A stretch of DNA of 64,000 nucleotides, from NCBI RefSeq assembly GCF_022489035.1, contig NZ_JAKVTV010000002.1, positions 434,001-498,000 of the forward strand, written 5' to 3'. Shown here piece after piece: positions 8,064-16,636 of this stretch; within the stretch, counting starts at the first letter, position 1; the number at the start of each line of letters is the position of its first letter. The notes below the pieces were generated by a model. The model saw only the letters and a program-made list of their open reading frames with translations. It did no database searches and was not told where the DNA came from. The position numbers were made by a program, and so were the translations under genes. This stretch comes from Christiangramia lutea. Its GTDB lineage: Bacteria > Bacteroidota > Bacteroidia > Flavobacteriales > Flavobacteriaceae.

Positions 8064-9448
8064 TGGTTCTTATTTTCGTTATTAGCCAATAATGGATTTA
8101 CGGTAAGGATCGTTCTGTTGGTCTTTCTAAGATATTCATCAACTGTTTTATTCATGATCTCTGGAGTTATCTTTTTAAATTCAGCTTCCAGATCATTGAT
8201 CCTCGATGGATTGTCATCAAAAAGAGCAAAGCTTGCAAGTAGATCTGCACGTCCCAACCCAAAGGAACTTCCCAGGTTATCATATAACTGAGATCGCATT
8301 TTTACTAAAGCATTATCCAGCATTTCCTGAGTAATTCCCTTGTCTAGACTAGCGATAACTTCGTCTACAGCCTCAACTACCTGCTCTTTAGATGTCTCAT
8401 TATCGTAAGTGAAGTTGAACATCATATGCATTGGCCCGTTATAATTGAACATATTACCCAGATAGTTGATACCGCCACTTACATTAGAAGTGTAACCTAT
8501 TTCATCCACTAGTTTCTTCTGTAGAAGAGCATTATCTCCCTGGATAAGAATCTGGTCGATCAATCCCATAGCATAATATTCTGTCGAATTACGCTCTGGC
8601 ATATTATAAGCAATTGCTATAGCAGGTTTGTTGGCCAGGGAATCATTTTTCACGAAGTCTTTTTCCTCTGTTTGCCTAGGTTCTGAAATGTCTGGGATTG
8701 GAGGAACATCTGCACTTGGAATTCCACCAAAATATTGTTCAATCCACTCTTTAGCCTGTTCCATTTCAAAATCACCTACAATAGAAATTGCGGCGTTGTT
8801 GGGAGAGTAATAAGTATTAAAGAAATTCTCCACATCCTCTAAATTCGCGGCATCAAGATCTTTTAAATCACCATAAAAATTATGGGCGTTATACCAATTC
8901 GTATTGGCATACTGTGGCATGTCTAACCAGGGAAATCCACCGTAAGGCTGATTCAGGACATTAACTTTTACCTCATTCTTCACCACGCCTTGCTGATTGG
9001 TGAGATTTTCCTGGGTAATATCAAGTCCTTTCATCCTGTCTGCCTCTGCCCAAAGCATAGTTTCAAGTTTATTCGCCGGAACGATCTCAAAATAATTGGT
9101 GAAATCGAAGCGGGTAGATCCATTTAAAACTCCACCGTTTTCCTGAACGAGTTTTATGAATTCCATCTTACCCAGGTTCTGGGATCCCTGAAACATCATG
9201 TGTTCGAAAAGGTGAGCAAATCCAGTTCTATCCCTTGGCTCAATTCTAAACCCAATATTATAATAGGTTGCAACAATTACAGTTGGTGACGATTTATCCT
9301 GCGAGAGGATGACTTTTAGACCATTGTCCAACTTGTAATATTCCACCGGAACCTGAAATCCAGCCTGTTCTTTTTGCTGCTCCTTTTCCTGTGCCAGACC
9401 TAAGTATAATCCGCCTATCAGGAAAAAAAACATAACCATTTTTCTCAT
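8060..9448 (-). CDS. M16 zinc peptidase, catalytic subunit
   Basis: Exported M16 metallopeptidase of 462 residues with a signal peptide (MRKMVMFFFLIGG to about 20). The inverted zinc motif HLFEH is at 79-83 and the third ligand Glu at 159 (VKNEVKV), exactly the HxxEH(x)75E spacing of pitrilysin/MPP-beta type enzymes. It is the first gene of a two-gene operon and overlaps its inactive partner by ATGA. The family cleaves short peptides within a closed chamber, so a role in peptide turnover outside the cytoplasm is likely. Confidence 0.93.
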   Translation of the reverse strand: MRKMVMFFFLIGGLYLGLAQEKEQQKEQAGFQVPVEYYKLDNGLKVILSQDKSSPTVIVATYYNIGFRIEPRDRTGFAHLFEHMMFQGSQNLGKMEFIKLVQENGGVLNGSTRFDFTNYFEIVPANKLETMLWAEADRMKGLDITQENLTNQQGVVKNEVKVNVLNQPYGGFPWLDMPQYANTNWYNAHNFYGDLKDLDAANLEDVENFFNTYYSPNNAAISIVGDFEMEQAKEWIEQYFGGIPSADVPPIPDISEPRQTEEKDFVKNDSLANKPAIAIAYNMPERNSTEYYAMGLIDQILIQGDNALLQKKLVDEIGYTSNVSGGINYLGNMFNYNGPMHMMFNFTYDNETSKEQVVEAVDEVIASLDKGITQEMLDNALVKMRSQLYDNLGSSFGLGRADLLASFALFDDNPSRINDLEAEFKKITPEIMNKTVDEYLRKTNRTILTVNPLLANNENKNQ

Positions 9449-9582
9449 AAGAATAAGATTTTATTAAATAGATTAAAGTATTATCTATTATAGTAGACTC
9501 AAATTCCTGAAAAAGTTACAGAATTGATAAAAAATTAATAGTAATATTATCAACTTAGATCAATAAAACTTAGGGAGTCCTA

Positions 9583-10983
9583 TTACATTTGAAGGTCTGT
9601 AGCCAAAGTACGATACAGTTCAGCTTTACTCTTTAAAAGCTTACGGGTCATCTCAATCTCTTTTAATTTAGTAGTAATCAGTTGACTTTCCCTTGAGTTA
9701 ATTAGGAAAAGTGAACTCTCGCCTAATTCGAATTTACGCTCTTCGGCGATTACAATACGTGTGTAGTCCTCGACTAATTGCTGCATTAACCCCATCTGCT
9801 CCCGAAGAGCAATAATCTGGTTTTGGAGAGCTGCAAGATCGTTCTCCAGTTTTAACCGATTATTAACCAGGTCCAGTTCGGCATTTTCTAGCTCAAGTTT
9901 AGCCAATTGCAGCTCTCCTCTTTCCTTTCTTAGAAAAATAGGAAAACTGAATTTTAATCCGAATTTATAGTTGCGGTTATTCAAAGTATTCAATTCTCTG
10001 GGAGTGTTTGTGAGAAAGTTATACTCCAGGTCCAGTTTTGGTAATAACTTATTAGCCCTATACCTTTTTTCAATTTCCAGTATATCAATTTCTGTAGAGA
10101 GAAACCTGATTTTCGGATGCTCGGTAAGGTCCCGGTTAAAAATGATCTCGTCTATATTCAAGGTTTCAGTTACCTGTTCTTCGACCATTGCTACAGGCCT
10201 CACTTCAGCAGTGACCTCGAGAGGAATATTATTTTCGCCCCAGATAAAATTTGATAACCGTAAAGTAGAATTCCTTAGATCCAGTTTGCTTTGCTCCAGG
10301 CTTAATTTCCTATTCTGTATACTAATTCCTGCTTCAAGTGTATCTATTGCGGGTTTATCCCCAGCCCGGTATTCGTTCACCACACCCCTAAACCTTACTT
10401 CAGCATTTTCCAGAAAATTTTCATAAAGGAGATATTGCTGGTAGGCAGCAAACCATTCAAAATACGCCAACGAAGCCTTATATAGAACCTCGGTAACTTC
10501 CAATTGTTGCTTGAACCTGGACTGATCTCTGTAGATTTTCGCCTGCTTAAGCGAAGCCATTCGCTCGTTCATGAACAACCCCTCGGAGATATTCAGAGCC
10601 ACACCCGCAGAATAAAGTCCATCCTCTGGAACTGTGTTTTGAGGATTCAGATATACTCCTGTATTATCCTCAAATTTCGCATTGAATTCCAGCCCATACC
10701 AGGTAGGTATCTTGAATGCCGAGCTAAAATTGCTGTAATAATCTACAGATTCATAATTCTTGGTATTATAGTCGGCTTCCAATTTTGGATCGAAGCTTCC
10801 CCGGGCCTTCAGCAGTTTCATTTCTCCTTCTTCAAGGATCAGGTTTGCCTGTTTTACCAGCGGATGATATTTCTTGACCATGGCCATGTATTCAGTAAAA
10901 CCAAGGCTAAGACTATCCTCAACCTGAGCTGATCCCGAAAAAGAGAAGATAAGGCAAACGAATATGATCAGGAACTTTCTCAT
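9583..10983 (-). CDS. TolC-family outer membrane efflux protein
   Basis: Outer membrane channel of 466 residues with a signal peptide (MRKFLIIFVCLIFSFSGSAQ). It shows the two long helical repeats of the OEP family (about residues 150-250 and 370-460) and the short beta segments between them, e.g. LPKLDLEYNF. It is the last gene of the tetR-abc-hlyD-tolC operon; its ATG overlaps the stop of the HlyD-type gene by 4 nt. It should form the exit duct for whatever the ABC/HlyD pair exports. Confidence 0.92.
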   Translation of the reverse strand: MRKFLIIFVCLIFSFSGSAQVEDSLSLGFTEYMAMVKKYHPLVKQANLILEEGEMKLLKARGSFDPKLEADYNTKNYESVDYYSNFSSAFKIPTWYGLEFNAKFEDNTGVYLNPQNTVPEDGLYSAGVALNISEGLFMNERMASLKQAKIYRDQSRFKQQLEVTEVLYKASLAYFEWFAAYQQYLLYENFLENAEVRFRGVVNEYRAGDKPAIDTLEAGISIQNRKLSLEQSKLDLRNSTLRLSNFIWGENNIPLEVTAEVRPVAMVEEQVTETLNIDEIIFNRDLTEHPKIRFLSTEIDILEIEKRYRANKLLPKLDLEYNFLTNTPRELNTLNNRNYKFGLKFSFPIFLRKERGELQLAKLELENAELDLVNNRLKLENDLAALQNQIIALREQMGLMQQLVEDYTRIVIAEERKFELGESSLFLINSRESQLITTKLKEIEMTRKLLKSKAELYRTLATDLQM

Positions 10984-12326
10984 TTTTTTACTTGTTCACT
11001 GTTTTCAGGTTTATAATAATTCGGTGGGAACCCGTTCAATTGACGCCATATTTCATACCAGATAGGTACATCTTCCAGTAAGGCCAGGGTATTAGCTCCT
11101 GAACCAACCCTAAGAGCATCCGGCCAGGGATGGTCATCTTCAGATTGAGCCAGCAGTACGCGATATTTTCCATTTTCACTGATGAAATTCTCGATCGCTA
11201 CAATTTTAGCACCGTAGGTTCCATAAGATACATTTGGCCATCCACTAAATACAATTGCCGGCCAACCATCGAACCGAACTCTAACGTCCTCTCCAAGATG
11301 AAGTAACGGAAGATCTATTGGCTCAACATAAGTTTCAACAGCCAGATCATAATTAGAAGGCATGATACCAACCAGAGCATCTCCTTCCTTAAAAGTTTCC
11401 CCAATCCCAGATTTTATAGCTTTGTTAATATAGCCGGACTGCGGTGCTCTTATATAATAAAGATCATTACGCATTTTATAATTAGTTAAGGAACTCTCCA
11501 GCTTAGAGACATCAGCCTCCGTCTGGAAAAGGTCACTTTCTGCTGTAGCCCTGTCGCTGCGGGTTTTAGCAATCTTCTCGCTATATTCTGCCTTAATCCG
11601 GTTAAGCTCGATCCTGGCATTAATGATATCATTTCGGCTATTCACAAGCTTATTTTCCTGGGAAATTAGTTTCGCCTGTGCTTCCTGTAATTTCAACCTT
11701 TTGCCTTCAAGATCTGTCAATGATTTCAAGCCCTCCTCATTCAGTTTTTCATACCGATCAAACTGCCTTTCAGCAATTAGCAAATTGGTCTTAAATGCTT
11801 CCAGATCTATACTATCACTGCGCATTTTTAAGATGCTTTGCTGAAGTTTATTCTGAGCCTGCTCCAGTTTTAATACCTGTTCCTGCTGTAGGGATTGAAT
11901 TTGAGTACCAAGTGAACTCACTTTATCTTCGTAAGAACTTAGAGATCTTTTTTTCGAATTTACCTGATCACCGGTTCGCTCTGCCAGTTGAGGATCGAAA
12001 TACTCATTTTTAACCTCCGAGATGTGTAAAATGGTATCTCCCTTTTCTACAAAATCCCCTTCATTCACATACCAGCGTTCAATTCTTCCAGGAATTGGAG
12101 ATTGAATGGTTTGCGGTCTCTGTTCCGGGGTTAAGGTAGTTACATTACCAGTACCCGAAACTGTTTGCGTCCATGGCAGAAATAGTACGATTACCAGAAA
12201 CACAGCAAAGAATTTCAGGAATCTATTCAGGTATTCATAATGGGTAGTCCTAAGCGCTTTTTTACCAGCTTCAAACTGCCTGATATCTACCTTTTCATGT
12301 AAGCTATTATTTGTGATATTTAGCAT
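10980..12326 (-). CDS. HlyD-family periplasmic adaptor (membrane fusion protein)
   Basis: Adaptor of 448 residues. A single inner-membrane helix lies at about 34-50 (FFAVFLVIVLFLPW), then a biotinyl-lipoyl half (SPIPGRIERWYVNEGDFVEKG). A coiled-coil hairpin spans roughly 120-285, then the second lipoyl half (YYIRAPQSGYINKAI) and a beta barrel. Adaptors of this sort bridge the inner-membrane transporter to TolC. It lies between the ABC gene (1-nt gap) and the TolC gene (ATGA overlap). The C-terminus with SGANTLALLEDVPIWYEIWR is distinctive but I do not recognise a function for it. Confidence 0.92.
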   Translation of the reverse strand: MLNITNNSLHEKVDIRQFEAGKKALRTTHYEYLNRFLKFFAVFLVIVLFLPWTQTVSGTGNVTTLTPEQRPQTIQSPIPGRIERWYVNEGDFVEKGDTILHISEVKNEYFDPQLAERTGDQVNSKKRSLSSYEDKVSSLGTQIQSLQQEQVLKLEQAQNKLQQSILKMRSDSIDLEAFKTNLLIAERQFDRYEKLNEEGLKSLTDLEGKRLKLQEAQAKLISQENKLVNSRNDIINARIELNRIKAEYSEKIAKTRSDRATAESDLFQTEADVSKLESSLTNYKMRNDLYYIRAPQSGYINKAIKSGIGETFKEGDALVGIMPSNYDLAVETYVEPIDLPLLHLGEDVRVRFDGWPAIVFSGWPNVSYGTYGAKIVAIENFISENGKYRVLLAQSEDDHPWPDALRVGSGANTLALLEDVPIWYEIWRQLNGFPPNYYKPENSEQVKK

Positions 12327-12327
12327 A

Positions 12328-13995
12328 CTACCTGGTTTGATTAGTTAATTTTCCCTGTTCAATATACAGGATCCTATTGCAATACTTCTCCCACTTCTCA
12401 TCTTTACTACTTACAATCACAGACCAGTTATTTTCTTTACTGAAAATAAAGTCCAGGATCTTATCTTCTTCTTCAGGATCCAGCTGATCCAAAGGATCGT
12501 TCAGGATAAGAATGGAAGGTTTTCTGACGATACTTCTGGCTAAAATAATCTTTCGGCTAACCGAGTAAGGGATTTGCAATCCTTCCGGATATATTATCGT
12601 ATTAAGTCCTTTTGGTTGTTGTTTCACAAAATCACGAAGTCCTGTTTTTTCAATGGCCCATCTTATTTCCTGTTCAGAGATGTTCTTATCGCCAAAGGTG
12701 ATATTGTCAACCAGGGTGCCTTCAAAAGGTGACTCTTCAGAAAGGGACTGCCCAATAAGTGCCCTGTAATGACTTAATTGCAAACTTTTTAGGGAGATAT
12801 CATTTACATATATTTCTCCTCCTGTAGGCTGATATAGTCCTGAGATCAGTTTTAACAGTGAAGATTTACCTGCTCCGTTCTTTCCTCGAAGAAGAATTTT
12901 ATCTCCGGGGGCGATCCTTAGGTCTATACCATTAATGATATTCTTTTCATTAAACCCCTGATAGAAAACATTATCAAGTTCAATATGCAATGGTTCCTGT
13001 CTATTAAAGGGCTGATCACCGCTCTGTGATTCCAGTTTTTTATCTACCACTTCCCCCATTTTTTCAAGTGAAGTAAGTACATCATAAAACGATTCAAGAC
13101 CAAGGATCATCTTTTCTACCGAACCAATAATAAGAAGGATGATAATTTCCGCAGCAACAAATTGCCCGATATTCATTTGCTGATTGAGTACGAGTATTCC
13201 TCCAATGATCAAAAGTCCAGCTGTTACCAGAACTTTAAAACCAATCATTTGAATAAACTGAAGTTTCAGTATCTGGAAATGACTCTCCCTTGCATCCAGG
13301 TAATCAGTAACCATCTTATCGTTCCGGGAAATGGCGAGGTTGGTTCTCCCCGATACTTTAAAACTTATCAGAGTTCTTGCCACCTCCTGTATCCAGTGAG
13401 CGATCTTATATTTATGCTTGGATTCGATTATACTGGTATCCAGGCCTTTTTTTGCCGTAATCTTAAAAACTATATAGATTAGGAGTAAAAGCAGCAGTCC
13501 GTAGATGATAAAAAATGGATGATAAAGAGATAATAAGATGATTCCGAAAATAATCTGCGTAAGTGCAGCCGGAAAATCCAATAACACTTTTGTAAGGCCT
13601 TTTTGAATGATCAGTATGTCGAAAAACCTGTTTGCAAGTTCTGGTGGATAAAAATTCTTGAGTTCATCCATCTTAATCTTTGGAAATCGGTAACTGAATT
13701 CAAAGGAAGCCCTGGTGAATATTTTTTGCTGAATATTCTCCAGGATTCTAATTTGCATTAATTGAAGTATTCCCACAAAAGCTACTCCCAAAGTCACTAA
13801 AACAATCAATACAATCCACGATGTGGATATCCTGGCTCCCTGGATAAGGTTCACGATGGCCTGTATCCCCAGAGGAACGGATAGACTAACTAAACCTGAG
13901 AAAATTGCATAGTAAAAGATCTGGAGAATATCCTTCTTTTCAAGTTTCATCAAGCCCAAAAAACGCTTCCAAGGGGTATATTTTTTTTCTTTCAT
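12328..13995 (-). CDS. ABC exporter, fused membrane and ATPase domains, degenerate ATPase motifs
   Basis: Half-size exporter of 555 residues: a six-helix membrane domain (about 20-300) and an ATPase domain (about 338-555). There is no N-terminal C39 peptidase domain. Walker A is intact (GKNGAGKSS, about 371). The signature that normally reads LSGGQ is YSVSR at about 477-481. Walker B reads LILND-P at about 496-501, with Asn for the Mg-binding Asp and Asp for the catalytic Glu. The switch His is replaced by Ser in IVSSKDEKW. These changes predict weak or no hydrolysis at both sites of a homodimer, unless a partner ATPase exists. It overlaps the tetR stop by 4 nt and precedes hlyD by 1 nt. Confidence 0.9.
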   Translation of the reverse strand: MKEKKYTPWKRFLGLMKLEKKDILQIFYYAIFSGLVSLSVPLGIQAIVNLIQGARISTSWIVLIVLVTLGVAFVGILQLMQIRILENIQQKIFTRASFEFSYRFPKIKMDELKNFYPPELANRFFDILIIQKGLTKVLLDFPAALTQIIFGIILLSLYHPFFIIYGLLLLLLIYIVFKITAKKGLDTSIIESKHKYKIAHWIQEVARTLISFKVSGRTNLAISRNDKMVTDYLDARESHFQILKLQFIQMIGFKVLVTAGLLIIGGILVLNQQMNIGQFVAAEIIILLIIGSVEKMILGLESFYDVLTSLEKMGEVVDKKLESQSGDQPFNRQEPLHIELDNVFYQGFNEKNIINGIDLRIAPGDKILLRGKNGAGKSSLLKLISGLYQPTGGEIYVNDISLKSLQLSHYRALIGQSLSEESPFEGTLVDNITFGDKNISEQEIRWAIEKTGLRDFVKQQPKGLNTIIYPEGLQIPYSVSRKIILARSIVRKPSILILNDPLDQLDPEEEDKILDFIFSKENNWSVIVSSKDEKWEKYCNRILYIEQGKLTNQTR

Positions 13996-14672
13996 TCGTT
14001 TCCTTTTAATATACTTTCAACAAGATGTCTAAAGTAATCTGATGGTGAAATATCCTCATTACATTCCGTAAGCGATCTAAAATGATCCCTTAAAAAATGC
14101 TGGTGTAGAGTACCTTCAATTATAGTACTGGCCAGACTTGAAGGATAAGGATAAGAATCACTCACCTCGCTGATCATTTCAGCAAGTCTTTTAACAAGAC
14201 GTTTATAGATTGAAAAATAACCGTCCTGATTCTCTTCATCTACTTCCTTCGTTAAAAATGATTTTGAAGATTCGTTGATAATAATATTACTAAGAGCGAT
14301 CTCATTAATATGACCAAACCTGTCATCTTTTTCAACAGGTTTGGTGATCACCTCAATAGCCTTATCCAGTTTTTCTCCAGAATTTGAAATACTATGGGTA
14401 GCAAATACTAACTGGAATTCTTTCCAACCCCAAAACCAAGAGGTTATATAGACAAGAAACTTATGCTTATTTTCAAAATATCTATAGATAGAGCTTTCGT
14501 TGGACCTTATCTCTTTACCCAACTTTCTAAAGGTAAAATTCTCAAAGCCAATTTCATCAATCAACAGGATCCCATGTTCAACAATTCTCTTACCAAGAGA
14601 AGTTGATTCAGGGTCTTTGATAAAAACCTTGTCGTTTACTGTAATTTTTACATCCTGAAGGAGATACTTCAT
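13992..14672 (-). CDS. TetR-family transcriptional regulator
   Basis: Regulator of 226 residues from the ATG at 14672; a TTG three codons earlier is the only longer option. The N-terminal HTH (about 30-70) includes FTFRKLGKEIRSNESSIYRYF, the classic TetR recognition helix. The rest is a helical ligand domain with no recognisable inducer signature. It heads the export operon and overlaps the ABC gene by ATGA. Two identical palindromes sit just upstream at 14696-14731, which makes autorepression of the whole operon very likely. Presumably the exported compound or a related stress signal releases it. Confidence 0.88.
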   Translation of the reverse strand: MKYLLQDVKITVNDKVFIKDPESTSLGKRIVEHGILLIDEIGFENFTFRKLGKEIRSNESSIYRYFENKHKFLVYITSWFWGWKEFQLVFATHSISNSGEKLDKAIEVITKPVEKDDRFGHINEIALSNIIINESSKSFLTKEVDEENQDGYFSIYKRLVKRLAEMISEVSDSYPYPSSLASTIIEGTLHQHFLRDHFRSLTECNEDISPSDYFRHLVESILKGNE

Positions 14673-14688
14673 TCTTTTCAAATTTCAA

Positions 14689-14696
14689 CAAAAATA
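14689..14696 (-). promoter_or_regulatory. -7 element of the tetR-led export operon
   Basis: The minus strand reads TATTTTTG, fitting TAnnTTTG. Transcription would start about 10 nt before the tetR ATG. The element touches the proximal operator palindrome, so a bound repressor would block RNA polymerase. Confidence 0.5.
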
Positions 14697-14731
14697 ATAG
14701 TTTTACTATTCTACTTAATAGTATTACTATT
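14696..14731. promoter_or_regulatory. Two tandem 15-bp palindromes, putative TetR operators
   Basis: AATAGT-TTT-ACTATT (14696-14710) and AATAGT-ATT-ACTATT (14717-14731) are two copies of the same inverted repeat. Their centres are 21 bp apart, two helical turns, so two dimers could bind on the same face. They lie 24-59 nt upstream of the tetR ATG. Confidence 0.75.
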
Positions 14732-14842
14732 ATTTAACGAAAAATTAGCTTTGGTTAAAGTATCTCTTCTCCTAATTAGCTAATTTATAATAAGAAATAC
14801 AACCTGAAAAATTGATATAATTAAACAATGTTTTTAATTTAT

Positions 14843-14874
14843 AAAGCCCGCTAACCTGAATGTTAGCGGGCTTT
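14843..14874 (-). terminator. Terminator of the DUF1206 gene
   Basis: AAAGCCCGCTAAC and GTTAGCGGGCTTT form a perfect 13-pair stem with a 6-nt loop, 22 nt past the stop of the DUF1206 gene. The T run is short on the minus strand, but the stem is very stable. Confidence 0.8.
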
Positions 14875-14896
14875 CATACTAAACTTCTTTTCAACT

Positions 14897-15679
14897 CTAT
14901 CTAAGACTCTTTACACTAATTGCAGGATATTTGGCCTTGATAAACATGTAAACACCGTATGCTACCAGTCCTATTGCAACTATTCCCAAGGCGATAGAAC
15001 CAAATTCATTCTGAATATAACTGAATGCATCGGTGGTAGTACTAATTTTATTCCCGCTCGAAAGTCCAGAACTAAGGGTTAAATATGCCATTAATCCAAT
15101 AACCACTCCCCTGGCGGTATGTCCAACTTTCCCGGCATTAATAAGTAATTTCTGTGCTTCCCTATCCATTCCTGCTTCTTCCACTTCTTCACGGAATTTA
15201 TTTGAATAAGCACGATAAAGATCATAAATAGCTTTTATTGCCATCCCAGCTCCTATGATAATTGCAATGGTATCTCCGTTAGATCCAGACATTAACGAAC
15301 CCATCATAGAACTGGAACTACCTGAACTACTCCCAAAGGCTAACTTAAAAGCATAGAAGGAAAAACCGGCATAGATTAAACCACTAATAAAAAAAGCGAC
15401 CCTCTTGCCATAACCTTTCAGGTTGTCTTCAAAACCCTTGGGATTCGCAAAAACCTGATACATCCTCCAGAAAACATAACCCAGGAGACCTAATCCCAGA
15501 ATAACTAGTAAAATCTGTCCGTAAGATTGCTGGGCAAGATATTGCATAGCTCCCTTACTTCCAGTTTGCTGACCACCCTGTCCGAACGCTGCCAGTGCAG
15601 TTAAAACTCCAATTAAAGAATAGACTGCTCCTTTGGCCGCCATTCCAAAACGTGCGAAATTCTCCTTTTTATTACTCAT
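14897..15679 (-). CDS. DUF1206 integral membrane protein
   Basis: Membrane protein of 260 residues built of three repeats of a two-helix unit. Each begins with a FARFGMAAKGAVYSLIG-like segment (about residues 8-24, then 90-107, then 180-200 as VGHTARGVVIGLMAYL). This triple arrangement is the hallmark of DUF1206; its function is unknown. A Ser/Gly-rich, Met-containing loop (SSSGSSSSMMGSLMSGSNG) links repeats two and three. It stands alone, with its own terminator. Confidence 0.85.
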   Translation of the reverse strand: MSNKKENFARFGMAAKGAVYSLIGVLTALAAFGQGGQQTGSKGAMQYLAQQSYGQILLVILGLGLLGYVFWRMYQVFANPKGFEDNLKGYGKRVAFFISGLIYAGFSFYAFKLAFGSSSGSSSSMMGSLMSGSNGDTIAIIIGAGMAIKAIYDLYRAYSNKFREEVEEAGMDREAQKLLINAGKVGHTARGVVIGLMAYLTLSSGLSSGNKISTTTDAFSYIQNEFGSIALGIVAIGLVAYGVYMFIKAKYPAISVKSLR

Positions 15680-15885
15680 TTATCGAATTTTTGGTTGATT
15701 AATTGAATTTAAAGTTATCGGAATTTCGTTTGATCGAAGAAACATTAGAAAAACTTTATACTAATTTTAGCTAATTTGGACTCATTTAATAATTTTAAAG
15801 CTCGTTATCAGAAAACCTTAACCATTCACTTTCCTACTTATTCTTTGCAGAATAAGTTTTTTAAAGATTCATCCTGAAGTATTTC

Positions 15886-15906
15886 ATGCTAAGGAGACCT
15901 TAGCAT
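15886..15906. other. Isolated perfect inverted repeat
   Basis: ATGCTAAGG-AGA-CCTTAGCAT is a 9-pair stem with a 3-nt loop followed by TTTT on the plus strand. No plus-strand gene lies upstream. It could be an operator, a weak terminator of an unseen transcript, or chance. Confidence 0.4.
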
Positions 15907-16077
15907 TTTAATGATATTTATAAATGTTTTTGCCCTTTCAGCTTACCGGAATAAACTTCAGATTAATTCTAATGAAGGGTAAAGAATAATTATTGTAACG
16001 TAAAGATTTAACCGCGATAAGTTCTAAAAAATTCCTTGATACCGATACGTCTATTGAATCTATTTTCACTTTAAATT

Positions 16078-16170
16078 TTACTTCAAAATGGAAATTATTA
16101 GGATCAGAAGAATACTTAAAATGAAAATAATTGCCCGAACCTGATCTTCGCGCTTAGCCTGAGAATCCAT
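16078..16170 (-). CDS. Possible 30-residue single-pass membrane peptide
   Basis: Begins with ATG at 16170 and encodes a charged head (MDSQAKREDQVR) followed by a purely hydrophobic Ile/Leu segment (about residues 13-29) ending in Lys. That head-plus-helix layout is typical of small membrane proteins and unlike random translation. No homologue is known to me and there is no clear ribosome site, though these are often absent in Bacteroidota. It is followed on the same strand, 400 nt on, by the DUF1206 membrane protein. Confidence 0.4.
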   Translation of the reverse strand: MDSQAKREDQVRAIIFILSILLILIISILK

Positions 16171-16278
16171 AAAAATTAATTTTTAAATCTAATTATTACT
16201 TCAACCGGGGGAATTTTGTAGGGAATTGGATTTTGAAATACTAATATTAAATATAGACTTTTTATCTCAAAATAAAAA

Positions 16279-16566
16279 CTAAGCTTTTTCTATGAACTTC
16301 TGATGGTCATTCAACCATTTATTCAACTTTGCTTTTCTATTTGTTGAAACACTTTTTTTTGTATTTAAAACATGCCATTGCTCACCGTCACTCGATAGCT
16401 TGTAAGTCTTTACCTTAGAGAAAAAATGAAACCCAAATAACTTGAAGGAATGCAAGGCCTTTACTAAATAATGTTCACCTGATTTCGAAATATTAACCAA
16501 CTTCATATTCATTCTACTCATATTTAAAATTGAATTAATTCCTTGTAGTGGATCCTGGAACAGCAT
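16279..16566 (-). CDS. Hypothetical protein, 95 residues
   Basis: I do not recognise it. It is a basic protein with a conserved-looking middle (HSFKLFGFHFFSKVKTYKLS) and a lysine-rich C-terminus (RKAKLNKWLNDHQKFIEKA). Met codons at residues 1, 16, 19 and 21 make the start uncertain; MSRMNMKLVNIS is a likely alternative. There is no signal peptide or clear membrane helix. The gene stands alone between the PliI-like gene and the spacer. Confidence 0.5.
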   Translation of the reverse strand: MLFQDPLQGINSILNMSRMNMKLVNISKSGEHYLVKALHSFKLFGFHFFSKVKTYKLSSDGEQWHVLNTKKSVSTNRKAKLNKWLNDHQKFIEKA

Positions 16567-16636
16567 ATAACTGTTACTGCTATAAACAAGTTTTTTTACT
16601 CAAAATCAAATTCTCATGATTTCAATTTACAAGAAT

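Larger units (their letters stand above)
15680..16278. other. 599-base region with no large gene
   Basis: This spacer holds a perfect 9-pair hairpin at 15886-15906 and a possible 30-residue membrane peptide gene at 16078-16170, both listed separately. Otherwise it is AT-rich sequence in which I see no further feature. Confidence 0.6.

Noticed and set aside
9971-10932. Two long plus-strand frames (151 and 142 codons) opposite the TolC gene
   Set aside because: They lie wholly antisense to a well-supported TolC-family gene, and their Ser/Ile/Phe-rich translation has no domain. They are mirror frames of the real gene.
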